64,000 nt of DNA, taken from Ruixingdingia sedimenti (GTDB lineage Bacteria > Pseudomonadota > Alphaproteobacteria > Rhodobacterales > Rhodobacteraceae). The stretch lies in the NCBI RefSeq assembly GCF_031432425.1, contig NZ_JAVKPH010000022.1, positions 5,403 through 69,402 on the forward strand, in the 5' to 3' direction. Under the pieces are notes generated by a model, which was not told the DNA's origin, did no database searches, and saw nothing but the letters and a program-made list of their open reading frames with translations. How positions within the stretch are numbered: position 1 is the stretch's first letter; every line of letters begins with the position of its first letter. The translations under genes and the position numbers were made by a program. Below are positions 51,859 to 60,668 of the stretch, piece by piece.

Positions 51859-53358
51859 ATGCTGCAACAAGCCATTTCCGACCTGCCAGAGGGCAAGCTG
51901 TTCATCGGCGGCGAATGGGAAACCGGCACCGGGGCCGCGATCACATCGGTCTTTCCGGCCGACGGGTCGGTGAACCGCGTGTTCGCCGGGGCGTCCGCGG
52001 CCGATGGCCTGCGCGCCATCGAACGCGCGCGGGCGGCGCAGGCCGATCCGGCCTGGCGCGGCCTGCGCGCGCATGAACGCGCCCGCCTGCTGGCCCGCAT
52101 CGCCGACGGGATCGAGGCGAACGCCGACCGCATCGCGCGCATCCAGACGCTCGACACCGGCAAGACGCTGCGGGAAACCCGGGCGCTGGCCGCCTCTGCC
52201 GCCGGAACCTTCCGCTATTTCGCCGCGGTGCTGGAAACCGCGGACGAGGCGTTGACGGTGCAGCGGGGCGAGGCGCTGACGGCCTCTGTCCACGAACCCC
52301 TGGGCCTTGTCGCGGCCATCACGCCCTGGAATTCGCCCATCGCCTCGGACGCGCAGAAGGTCGCGCCCGCGCTTGCAGCGGGCAATGCGGTGCTGTTGAA
52401 GCCCGCCTCCTGGTCGCCGCTGGTCAGCCTGGAACTGGCCCGTATCGTGGCCGCGGCGGGGCTGCCCAAGGGGCTGTTTTCGGTGCTGCCCGGCGCGGGG
52501 CGCGAGATCGGCAACCTGCTGGTCGAACATCCCGACATCGCCAAGGTCAGCTTTACCGGCGGCACCGAAACGGGGCGCGCGCTGGCGCGCAAGGCGGCGG
52601 AAAAGCTGATGCCGGTGTCGCTGGAACTGGGGGGCAAGTCGCCCACCATCGTATTCGACGACGCCGACATCGACCTTGCGGTGGCCGGGGTGCTTTACGG
52701 CATCTTTTCGTCCAGCGGGCAAAGCTGCATCGCGGGATCGCGGCTGTTCGTGCAGCGCGGCATCCATGACGCCTTCGTCGCGCGCCTCGTCGCCGCGACG
52801 GAACGGTTGCGCGTGGGCCATCCCTTCGACGATGCGACGCAGGTGGCGCCGCTGATCCATTTCGACCACCGCGATGCCGTCGCCGCCCATGTCGCCGCCG
52901 CCCGGGCAGAGGGGGCGTCCGTCCTGACCGGCGGACGCGCGCCCGGGGGCGGGCTCTACGACAGGGGCGCCTATTACCTGCCGACGATCCTTGCCGGGAT
53001 GGACAACACCGCCCGCATCTGCCGGGAGGAGGTGTTCGGCCCGGTCCTTGCCGTGCTGCCCTTCGAGGACGAGGCCGAGGTGATCGCCAAGGGCAACGAC
53101 AACGCCTATGGCCTGGCCTGCGGCATCTGGACCCGCGATTTCCCCCGGGCCTGGCGCGTGGGCCGGGCGCTGCGCACCGGCACCGTCTGGATCAACACCT
53201 ACAAGCAATTCTCGATCTCGACCCCCTTCGGCGGCGAAAAGGACAGCGGCATGGGCCGCGAAAAGGGCCGCGACGGGATCCGCGCCTATATGGCGCAGAA
53301 ATCCGTCTACACCGATCTGTCCGGGCGGCCGCTGCCCTGGGCCGGGGGGGCGGTGTGA
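51859..53358 (+). CDS. Aldehyde dehydrogenase
   Basis: A 499-residue NAD(P)-dependent aldehyde dehydrogenase. Key parts are TPWNSP, KPASWSPL, SFTGGTETGR, the general base Glu in LELGGKSP (about residue 256) and the nucleophile Cys in SSSGQSCIAGSR (about residue 290). Substrate probably the aldehyde released by the ThDP enzyme. Its stop overlaps the next ATG by one base. Confidence 0.92.
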   Translation: MLQQAISDLPEGKLFIGGEWETGTGAAITSVFPADGSVNRVFAGASAADGLRAIERARAAQADPAWRGLRAHERARLLARIADGIEANADRIARIQTLDTGKTLRETRALAASAAGTFRYFAAVLETADEALTVQRGEALTASVHEPLGLVAAITPWNSPIASDAQKVAPALAAGNAVLLKPASWSPLVSLELARIVAAAGLPKGLFSVLPGAGREIGNLLVEHPDIAKVSFTGGTETGRALARKAAEKLMPVSLELGGKSPTIVFDDADIDLAVAGVLYGIFSSSGQSCIAGSRLFVQRGIHDAFVARLVAATERLRVGHPFDDATQVAPLIHFDHRDAVAAHVAAARAEGASVLTGGRAPGGGLYDRGAYYLPTILAGMDNTARICREEVFGPVLAVLPFEDEAEVIAKGNDNAYGLACGIWTRDFPRAWRVGRALRTGTVWINTYKQFSISTPFGGEKDSGMGREKGRDGIRAYMAQKSVYTDLSGRPLPWAGGAV

Positions 53359-54593
53359 TGCCCGCCTCGGTCGCCATCGTGGGGGCGGGCCCCTCGGGCT
53401 GCTATCTGGCGCAGGCGCTGCTGAAGGCGCGGCCGGGGCTGAAGGTCGATCTGATCGACCGCCTGCCGGTGCCCTACGGTCTTGTCCGCTACGGCGTGGC
53501 CGCCGACCATCAGGGAACCAAGGCCATCACCCGCCAGTTCGAGCGGCTGTTCGAACGGCAGGGCGCGGGCTTCATCGGCAATCTGGCGGTGGGCGAGGAC
53601 ATCGCGCTGGACGACCTGCGCGCGGCCTATGACGCCGTGGTGCTGGCCGCGGGCCTGTCGGCCGACCGCCGTCTGGGCATCCCCGGCGAGGGGCTGGCGG
53701 GCGTCGCCGGGGCGGGGGCTGTGACCCGCGCGCTCAACGAACATCCCGATGCGGCGCCGCTGCCGCCGCTTGGCCGGCATGTGATCGTCATGGGCAACGG
53801 CAATGTCGCCATCGACCTGATCCGGCTGCTGGCCAAGGGCGCGGACGAACTGGCGGGCACCGATCTCGGCCCCGGGCCGACCGCCTGGCTGACCGCGGCG
53901 CCGGTGGAAACGATCACCATCGTCGGCCGGTCGGCGGCGGCGCAGGCCAGGTTCGACCCGGTGATGGTGAAGGAACTGCACCGCCTGTCCCATGCCGCGA
54001 TCCGGGTGGAAAACCCCGGCACCGCCGCGGATGCAGAGGGGCAGAAGCGGCTGGACGCGCTCGCCGCCATCGACGGCACCGGGCAGGGGCCGCGGCGGAT
54101 CGTCTTCCGCTTCGGCCTGACGCCGGTGGCGCTGGAGGGCGAAGGGGGCCGCATCGCCGCCGTGCGGTTCCGCGATGGCGCGGGGGCCGAGGTGACGCTG
54201 CCCTGCGACACCTTCCTGACCGCGATCGGCTTCGACGGTTGCGCGAACCTGTCGCGCGATGCGCTGCTGGCCGCGGCGCCCGACCGCGCGGCGGGGGTGC
54301 TGGGTCCCGGGCTTTACGCGACCGGCTGGTTCCGGCGCGGCCCGCGCGGCACCATCCCCGACAACCGCGCCGACGCGCAGGCGCTGGCCGCCCGCATCCT
54401 TGCCGATCTGGGCGACGGCGACGGCGGCAGGCCGGGGCTCGGCCCCGCCGCCGGCCGTGTGGATCACGCGGGCTGGATGCGCATCGACGCGGCGGAAATC
54501 GCCCGCGCCCCCGCCGACCGCTGCCGCCGCAAGGTGGCCGACCGCCAGGAGATGCTGACCCTGGCCCTGCAAACCGAGGAGAACGCCGGATGA
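53358..54593 (+). CDS. NADPH:ferredoxin/flavodoxin reductase, FprA/adrenodoxin-reductase type
   Basis: A 411-residue FAD enzyme. VGAGPSGCYLAQALL binds FAD, VPYGLVRYGVAADH is the adrenodoxin-reductase hallmark, and VMGNGNVAIDLIRLL is the NADPH Rossmann motif. The conserved GLSADRRLGIPGE loop and C-terminal ATGWFRRGPRGTIPDNR also fit mycobacterial FprA. It overlaps by four bases a flavodoxin gene, its probable electron acceptor. Together they could drive the Rieske oxygenase, which has no other reductase in the operon. Confidence 0.88.
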   Translation: MPASVAIVGAGPSGCYLAQALLKARPGLKVDLIDRLPVPYGLVRYGVAADHQGTKAITRQFERLFERQGAGFIGNLAVGEDIALDDLRAAYDAVVLAAGLSADRRLGIPGEGLAGVAGAGAVTRALNEHPDAAPLPPLGRHVIVMGNGNVAIDLIRLLAKGADELAGTDLGPGPTAWLTAAPVETITIVGRSAAAQARFDPVMVKELHRLSHAAIRVENPGTAADAEGQKRLDALAAIDGTGQGPRRIVFRFGLTPVALEGEGGRIAAVRFRDGAGAEVTLPCDTFLTAIGFDGCANLSRDALLAAAPDRAAGVLGPGLYATGWFRRGPRGTIPDNRADAQALAARILADLGDGDGGRPGLGPAAGRVDHAGWMRIDAAEIARAPADRCRRKVADRQEMLTLALQTEENAG

Positions 54594-55057
54594 ACATCAC
54601 CGTCCTTTACGGAACCGAAACCGGCAATGCCGAGATGCTGGCCGAGGATGTCGTGGCCCATCTGGGCGCCGGCCATGACGTCGCCTGCACCAACCTGTCG
54701 GATTTCGCCCCCGGCGACTTTACGCCGGACCGGTTCTATCTGGTCATCTGCTCGACCTATGGCGACGGCGAACTGCCGGCCTCGGCCAAGCCCTTCGCCG
54801 CGGCGATGGAGGCGGAAAGGCCCGATCTTTCGGGCATCCATTTCGCCATCTTCGGTCTGGGCGATACCGAATACGACACGACCCACAACTTCGGCAGCCG
54901 GATCATCGCCGACCTTCTGACCGGGCAGGGCGCCACGCAGGTCGGCCCCCGCGTCACGCATGACGCCTCGGGCAGCGAGATGGCCGAGGATCTGGCGATG
55001 GACTGGGCCGATGCCGCGGTCGCGCTGGCGCGGGACCGGATCGGGGAGGCGGCGTGA
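54590..55057 (+). CDS. Flavodoxin-domain electron carrier
   Basis: A 155-residue flavodoxin. The FMN phosphate loop is YGTETGNAEM (residues 7-16), and flavin-stacking loops are STYGDGELP and LGDTEYDTT. The sequence is closer to the FMN domains of cytochrome P450 reductase and sulfite reductase than to nif-type flavodoxins. ATGA overlap with the reductase gene, TGATG overlap with the next gene. Confidence 0.9.
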   Translation: MNITVLYGTETGNAEMLAEDVVAHLGAGHDVACTNLSDFAPGDFTPDRFYLVICSTYGDGELPASAKPFAAAMEAERPDLSGIHFAIFGLGDTEYDTTHNFGSRIIADLLTGQGATQVGPRVTHDASGSEMAEDLAMDWADAAVALARDRIGEAA

Positions 55058-55656
55058 TGCGCGCGGCCGAGATCGCGACGCTTCTGTCGGTGCCGTGGCG
55101 GCACGGCGCGCATGTCGATCTGGCGGGCGTGACCTGCGAGGGGATGCTCGACCTCGCGGGGCGCGACCTGCCGGGGGTCGATTTTTCGGGCGCCAGCTTT
55201 CCGCAGGGCATCGACGCCCGGGGCGCGCGGTTCCTTGGGCTCGCCTGGTTCCGGGGCGCGGCCATCGGCGGGCAGGCGGCCTTCGCGGGCGCGACCTTCA
55301 GCACCGATGCGCGGTTCGAGGATGCGCGGTTCGACCGCCGCGCCGGTTTCGCGGATGCCGAATTCCGCGGCATCGCGCGGTTCGATCATGCCCGTTTCGC
55401 CGAGGGCGCGGATTTCGCCCGCGCCGTCGCCTATGGCAACCTGTCGCTGGCCCATGCGCGGTTCGATGCGCCCGCCGTTTTCCGGGGTGCGGATTGCCTG
55501 GGCGGGGTCTGGTGCGACAGTGCCGAGTTCGCCGCCGGCACCGATTTCGCGGAGATGGAAATCCATGGCCGGCTGTGGCTGCGCCGCGCGCGGCTGGGCA
55601 ATGCGCCGCTGGATGCGGGGCGGTTCGCGCTGTCTTTCGGTTACACCTACATCTGA
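55057..55656 (+). CDS. Pentapeptide-repeat protein
   Basis: A 199-residue protein made largely of pentapeptide-type repeats (VDFSGASF, ARFEDARFDRRAGFADAEF, ARFAEGADF) predicted to form a right-handed quadrilateral beta-helix. No signal peptide or enzymatic motif. Position after the flavodoxin gene, with one-base overlap, implies a real part of the operon. Similar fused or free domains act as scaffolds; here function is unknown. Confidence 0.75.
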   Translation: MRAAEIATLLSVPWRHGAHVDLAGVTCEGMLDLAGRDLPGVDFSGASFPQGIDARGARFLGLAWFRGAAIGGQAAFAGATFSTDARFEDARFDRRAGFADAEFRGIARFDHARFAEGADFARAVAYGNLSLAHARFDAPAVFRGADCLGGVWCDSAEFAAGTDFAEMEIHGRLWLRRARLGNAPLDAGRFALSFGYTYI

Positions 55657-55670
55657 GGGGGAGAAAAGGG

Positions 55671-56810
55671 ATGAGCCTGAACATCGGCATCTGCGGCGGC
55701 GGGGTGGGGGGCCTGACGGCGGCCATCGCGCTGATCCGGCAGGGGCACCGCGTCACCCTTCACGAACAGGCGCGCGCCTTCACGCGCATCGGCGCCGACG
55801 TGAACCTGACCCCGAACGCCGTCCGCGCGCTCGACCGGCTGGGGATCGGCGAGACGCTGCGCGAGACGGCGGCGCGGCCCGCCTTCCGCATCAGCCGCAC
55901 CTGGGATACGGGCGAAGAGACCTCGCGCCTGCCGATGGGCGCGGAGGCGGAGGCGAAATACGGCGCGCCGCAGCTGACCATTCACCGGGGCGACCTGCTG
56001 CGCGCGCTGGAGGCGCGGGTGCCGGGCGCCGCGATCCGGCTCGACCACAGGGTGACGGGGGTGTCGGGCGGTACGGTGCGCCTCGCCGATGGCTCCAGCG
56101 CGCAATATGACGTGGTGATCGGCGCAGACGGCATCCATTCGGCGGTGCGCACGGCGCTGTTCGGCGCCGACAGCCCCCGGTTCACCGGCCTCGTATCCTA
56201 TCGCGCCGTGGTGCCGCGGGCGGCGGTGGCGGCGGTGCCGAACCTCGACAGTTTTACCAAATGGTGGGGGCCGCAGCCCGATGTGCAGGTCGTCGTCTTT
56301 CCGCTGACCCGGGGGGAAGAGGTGTTCATCTTCGCCACCACCCCGCAGGACGACTGGCGCGAGGAAAGCTGGACCATGCCCGGCGACGTGGACGAACTGC
56401 GCGCGGTCTACAGCGATTTCCACCCCGAGGTCCGCGCCCTGCTGGCGGCGATCGGATCCGTCACCAAATCGGCGCTTTATGTCCGCGATCCGATGCCGCG
56501 CTGGTCGTCGGACCATGCGACGCTTCTGGGCGATGCGGCGCATCCGATGGTGCCCTTCATGGCGCAGGGCGCCTGCATGGCGATCGAGGATGCGGTGGTG
56601 CTGTCGCGCGCGCTGGAAGGCGCGGGCCCCGCCGACGTGCCCCTTGCGCTGCGCCGCTACGAGGACGCCCGCCGCGACCGCACCGCGCGGATCCAGCAGG
56701 GGTCGCTTGCCAACGACTGGATGAAGGGGCAGGGGAATGCCGATTGGGTCTATGGCTACGACGCCTGGACCGCGCCGCTCGGCCAGCCCGAGGGGGCGGC
56801 GCAGGGGTAG
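55671..56810 (+). CDS. FAD-dependent aromatic monooxygenase (salicylate-hydroxylase-like)
   Basis: A 379-residue class A flavin monooxygenase. GGGVGGLTAAIALIRQGH binds ADP of FAD (residues 8-25). The DG motif is VIGADGIHSAVR, and the GD motif is GDAAHPMVPFMAQGACMAIEDAVVL. Most like salicylate or 6-hydroxynicotinate 3-monooxygenases, which hydroxylate with or without decarboxylation. Last gene of the operon. The ATG at 55671 follows GAGAAAAGGG. Confidence 0.9.
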   Translation: MSLNIGICGGGVGGLTAAIALIRQGHRVTLHEQARAFTRIGADVNLTPNAVRALDRLGIGETLRETAARPAFRISRTWDTGEETSRLPMGAEAEAKYGAPQLTIHRGDLLRALEARVPGAAIRLDHRVTGVSGGTVRLADGSSAQYDVVIGADGIHSAVRTALFGADSPRFTGLVSYRAVVPRAAVAAVPNLDSFTKWWGPQPDVQVVVFPLTRGEEVFIFATTPQDDWREESWTMPGDVDELRAVYSDFHPEVRALLAAIGSVTKSALYVRDPMPRWSSDHATLLGDAAHPMVPFMAQGACMAIEDAVVLSRALEGAGPADVPLALRRYEDARRDRTARIQQGSLANDWMKGQGNADWVYGYDAWTAPLGQPEGAAQG

Positions 56811-56840
56811 GGGAATCTGCGGTCACGGGGCTGCCGCCTG

Positions 56841-57055
56841 GCCGGGCGGGATGAGGAAACGCATTGCGTTTCCCCCGCCCGTTCGCGCGGCGGTGCCAAT
56901 AGGGACGGAGATCGTGCGAGTAGTGGGTAGGCCAGCGCCTGCCCCGGCGGGCGAGAAGCGCCCGCCATGGGCGGGGCGGGCGCTGGCCGGGGGCTTTGGG
57001 CCCCCGGCCGGGGCAACTCCACGCGCGGGATATGGCGAAGGCACGCGCCTTCGCC
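56841..57055 (+). repeat. Dispersed intergenic repeat, copy B
   Basis: Inverted relative to copy A at 3942-4132 and about 24 bases longer through an inserted block around 56925-56965. It contains AAACGCATTGCGTTT (hairpin 1), the nested GC-rich hairpin around ATGGGCGGGGCGGGCGCTGG, and a perfect 9-bp hairpin GGCGAAGGC-ACGC-GCCTTCGCC at 57034-57055. It fills the gap between the convergent FAD monooxygenase and IclR genes, where it could also act as a bidirectional terminator. Confidence 0.7.
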
Positions 57056-57092
57056 AGACAGACCGGGGCGCGAATGCTCCCCGCCGCTTCGG

Positions 57093-57905
57093 TCATTCGC
57101 GATAGCCGAGCGCCTCGGATATCCCCCGCGCGGCCTTGGCCAGCGCCGCCTCGATCTCTGCCAGCCGGGGGCTTTCCGGGGCGAAGACGCTGGCGTGGCC
57201 GGTGACGTTGACCGCACCTGCCGCCTGCCCGCGGTGATCGCGCACGAGGGCGGCGGCCGACCCGATCTCGGGCTCGAAATTCGCCATGCTCCACGCGATG
57301 CCGAGCGTGCGGTCCTCTGCCAGCTGCGCCTCGAGGTCGGCCAGCGTCGTGCGCGTCCTTTCGCTGTAGGCCTCGAGCGGGATCCCCGCATAGCGCGCGC
57401 GCACCTCCGCCACCGGCAGGTCGGCCAGCAGGACGCGCCCGATGGTGGTCGCATGCGCCGGCAGCCGGGTTCCCTCGCGCACATTGCTGGCCAGATGCGA
57501 ATTCGGCGTGACCCGCGCCAGATAGACGATCTCGCGCCCCTCGAGGATCCCAAGATGCGCCGAAAGGTGCAACTCGCGCACCAGTTCGGCCAGGAAGGGC
57601 AGGGCGACCTGCGCGATGGCCCGGCCGTGCAGCGCCTCGGCCGCCAGCGTGATCAGGCCGGTTCCCAGCCGGTAGCCCCCGTCGTCGGGAATGGCCTCGA
57701 TCATCTTTTCGTCTTCCAGCGTCGCCAGAAGCCGGATCAGCGTCGTGCGGTTGATGCCCGTCGCCTTGGCGGCATGGCTGATGTTGCGGCAGCGGTTCCC
57801 GGCCGCGATATGCCGCAGCAGGGTGAAGGCGCGCGCCACCGGCGGCGCGCCATAGGCGGTTTCCTGTTCCGTATCCGGTGAGGTGAGGGTCACAATATTG
57901 AACAT
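57093..57905 (-). CDS. IclR-family transcriptional regulator
   Basis: A 270-residue regulator. The N-terminal winged helix (about residues 20-80) contains GINRTTLIRLLATLEDEKMIE, and the C-terminal effector domain has GTRLPAHATTIGRVLLA and the FAPESPRLAEIEAAL end typical of IclR. The start at 57903-57905 was chosen because the product then begins just before the DNA-binding domain; its ribosome site is poor, so the true start could differ. It is divergent from an XRE-cupin regulator and convergent with the catabolic operon. Confidence 0.88.
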   Translation of the reverse strand: MFNIVTLTSPDTEQETAYGAPPVARAFTLLRHIAAGNRCRNISHAAKATGINRTTLIRLLATLEDEKMIEAIPDDGGYRLGTGLITLAAEALHGRAIAQVALPFLAELVRELHLSAHLGILEGREIVYLARVTPNSHLASNVREGTRLPAHATTIGRVLLADLPVAEVRARYAGIPLEAYSERTRTTLADLEAQLAEDRTLGIAWSMANFEPEIGSAAALVRDHRGQAAGAVNVTGHASVFAPESPRLAEIEAALAKAARGISEALGYRE

Positions 57906-57988
57906 CCTTGATCTTATCTGAACACTATCGCCCCGGCGGGCATGGAATGCAATGGCGGCAGGGGTTCGGAGGCGCCTTGCCGGAGGAA

Positions 57989-58009
57989 AATTGCAGTGAC
58001 ACCACAATT
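57989..58009. promoter_or_regulatory. Operator copy 1 between iclR and xre genes
   Basis: AATTGCA-N8-ACAATT, 84 bases upstream of the IclR start. It matches the second copy at 58037-58057 in both arms and spacer, 48 bases centre to centre. Confidence 0.6.
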
Positions 58010-58036
58010 CCTTGACGCCAGCCCTGGATCCGACGG

Positions 58037-58057
58037 AATTGCACCCATACCGCAATT
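58037..58057. promoter_or_regulatory. Operator copy 2, overlapping the xre leader
   Basis: AATTGCA-N8-GCAATT, extended to a perfect 7-base-arm GAATTGC/GCAATTC palindrome. It ends 12 bases before the XRE-cupin ATG, ahead of its GGAGG, a position fitting autorepression. Confidence 0.65.
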
Positions 58058-58069
58058 CTGGAGGCCCGG

Positions 58070-58645
58070 ATGAATCTGCCCACGGGCGCGCAGGCGCCGG
58101 CCCTGGCGAAACGGCTGCGCGAAAGGCGCAAGCATCTCGGGCTGACGCTCAAGGACGTGGCGGCGCTTTCGGGGTTGTCCTTCAGCTTCATCTCTCAGGT
58201 CGAACGGGGGCGGACGCTGCCGTCGATCACCTCGCTTGTCGCGCTGTCCAAGGCGCTTGGGGCCTCCATCAACATGTTCCTCGACCAGCCGAAAAGCGAC
58301 TCCATCGACACCCGCCGGGCCTGTGCCCCGGGGCCGAGCGCGGCGCGCTATGAACGGCTTTCGACCAGGTTCCCCGGCAGCATCCTGAACGGTTCCATCA
58401 TCACCGAACCGCCCGGGCGCAAGACCGAACCCATGGCGCACGAGGGCGAGGAACTGATCTACATCCTCGACGGTTCGCTGACGGTGGAGGTCGCGGGGCA
58501 GGTCTATGTGCTGGAAGAGGGGGATTCGCTGCATTTCGATTCCACCCGCAAGCATCTGACCTGGAACCATACCGACCAGCCGGCGCGCATGCTGCATGCC
58601 TGTACGATGGACTATTTCAACGACGATGACGAGCGGCTCCGATGA
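58070..58645 (+). CDS. XRE-family regulator with cupin domain
   Basis: A 191-residue regulator of the SutR/PuuR type. The helix-turn-helix is at about residues 14-68 (LGLTLKDVAALSGLSFSFISQVERGRTLPS), and the C-terminal cupin (about 118-185) has AHEGEELIYILDGSLTVEV. These proteins sense small metabolites in the cupin pocket. GGAGG precedes the ATG. It probably controls the hydantoinase/permease genes downstream or its own gene (inference). Confidence 0.9.
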   Translation: MNLPTGAQAPALAKRLRERRKHLGLTLKDVAALSGLSFSFISQVERGRTLPSITSLVALSKALGASINMFLDQPKSDSIDTRRACAPGPSAARYERLSTRFPGSILNGSIITEPPGRKTEPMAHEGEELIYILDGSLTVEVAGQVYVLEEGDSLHFDSTRKHLTWNHTDQPARMLHACTMDYFNDDDERLR

Positions 58646-58875
58646 CGGCATGCGGGGCGGCCCCGTGACCTGATCCGGCGATCTTCAATCCAGCGCATCC
58701 AACCGATCGGTCCCGCCCCGCGCGGGGCGATGGCGCCTGCCGATCCAGCAGCCAGGCAGAACGATGATCCGCAGCATCCCGAAGCCGAGACCCCGGAAAG
58801 GGCGGGCCCGCGCCCTGATCCGCCCGTTCCGGCAACGGGACATGGCCGGAAGCGCCATGGCGATGCCGGGCTGCC
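58646..58875. other. Region with no recognisable gene; lost 5' end of hyuA
   Basis: No frame here carries a credible gene. By position it should have held the promoter and the first 90-100 codons of the hydantoinase A gene, but the usual N-terminal phosphate-binding (GGTFTD-type) motif was not found in any frame, so that part is deleted or badly decayed. Confidence 0.45.
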
Positions 58876-60668
58876 TTGGCGGCGGGGGCGCTTGTCACCA
58901 CGGCGGGGTTCGGGGATGTGCTGTTTCTGGGCCGGGCCGAGAACCGCGATATATGGAGCCTGACGCCGGCGCGGCGGGTTCCGCTGGTGCAGCCTGCCGA
59001 TATCCGCACCGTCCCCGGGCGGCTGTGCCGTGACGGCCGTGTGCAGATCCCGCCCGACCCCGCCGATGCGCACCGGATCCCCGACGGGCTGGCGGCCGAG
59101 GGGATCGCAAGCGTCGCGGTCTGTTTCCTGCACGCCCACCGGAACCCGGTGCACGAACTGGCGTTCCGGCGCCTTCTGGGGGCCCGGCTGCCCGGCGTGT
59201 CGGTCGTGCTGTCGCACGAGATTGCGCCGGAGCAGGGCGAATACGAGCGCAGTTCCAGCGCGGTGGCGACGGCCTATGTGGCCCGCAGCGTCGAAAGCTA
59301 TCTGGCCGCCCTGGGGCGCGCCTTGCAGGACAGGGCCTGCCCGGCGCCGCTGCATGTCATGCGGTCGGGCGGGGGGATCTGTGCGGCGGCCCTCGTGGCC
59401 CGGCAGCCCATCCAGACGATCCTGTCCGGCCCGGCCGGCGGCGTGGTCGCGGCGCGGGCGATTTCGCGGGCGCTGGATCGGCCGAACCTGATCGCCCTCG
59501 ACATGGGGGCACCTCATCGGACGTGAGCCTTGTCGTCGACGGCCGGATCGCCGTGGCGCCCGAGGCCGAGATCGCGGGGACGGTCCTGCGGATGCCGATG
59601 GTCGAGATGCACACCATCGGCGCGGGCGGCGGCTCGGTCGCGCGGGCCGAGGCGGGCGGGCTGCGCGTCGGCCCGGTCAGCGGGGGGGCGGATCCCGGCC
59701 CGGCCTGCTATGGGCTGGGGGGCAGGCGGCCCACCGTCACGGATGCGCAGCTGCTTCTGGGCCGGATCGACCCGGAGGAGTTTCTGGGCGGGCGGATGCG
59801 GCTGGACCTGTCCGCCGCCCGGACCGCCATGGGGGCGCTGGCCGCGGATCTGGGGATCGGCGTCGAGGCGGCGGCGGAAGGCGTGCTGGCGGTGGCGGAT
59901 GCGATGATGGCGAATGCCATCCGCACCCTGGCCATGCGGCGCGGGATCGACCCGCGCGGGTTCTCCTTGCTGGCCTTCGGCGGGGCGGGGCCGCTGCACG
60001 GCGTGGCGCTGGCCGAGGAACTGGGCATCGGCGAGGTGATCGTGCCCTTCGGCCCGGGCGTCCTGTAGGCTTGGGGGATGCTGCATGCCGACATCCGCCA
60101 CGATGTGTCGTTGCCGCTGGAAGGGCTGGCCGGGGGCCCGGGGGCGGCGGCGATGCTGGCGCGGGCCGAGGGCCGGTTGCGCGCGCGCGGGCAGGCGCTG
60201 CTGGCGGACGAAAGCGTCGTGCCGGGCGGACACGATTGTCGGCTTGCCGTGGACATGCGGTATCGCGGGCAGGCGCATGCCCTGCCGGTGCCCTTGGGCG
60301 ATCCGGCGGCGCTGGCGCGCGATTTCCACGACCGCTATCGCCGGCAGTTCGGCCATGCAATGCCCGAGGCCCCCGTGGAACTGGTGCAGATGCGCCTTGC
60401 CGCGGTCGGCCGGATCGGGGGCCGGGTCTGCGACCCCGATCCGCCCGCCGCCGCCTGCGCCGCGCGGGCGGACCGCCGCCGGCCCGTGTCGGTCGCGGGG
60501 CGGGCGCATAGGGCGCGCATCGTCCACCGCGACGGCATCGGGCGGGGCGATGCCGTGACCGGCCCCGCGATCATCCCCGAGGCGGGCGCGACCACCTTCG
60601 TGCCGCTGGGCTGGACCGCCCGCCGGGAACGGTTCGGGGCCCTGGTCATCAGGAGGACCCCGGCATGA
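58876..60668 (+). pseudogene. hyuA: Hydantoinase/oxoprolinase subunit A, decayed
   Basis: Three consecutive pieces together match HyuA, an ATP-dependent hydantoinase/5-oxoprolinase subunit. The first piece starts inside the gene (GALVTTAGFGDVL) and fails at about 59505-59511. There ATGGGGGCACC needs one more G to read MGGTSSDVSLV, and the next piece then continues exactly in frame. The second piece ends at a TAG (60066-60068) where the family normally has Ser or similar (GVL-stop-AWGMLHADIRHD), and reading resumes in the same frame to 60668. The N-terminus is absent. One deletion plus one nonsense change argues against a single sequencing error. Confidence 0.85.

Noticed and set aside
56737..57105. 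Plus-strand frame after the FAD monooxygenase sharing residues with a frame near 3775-4092
   Set aside because: The similarity is the dispersed repeat read in equivalent frames, not a conserved protein.
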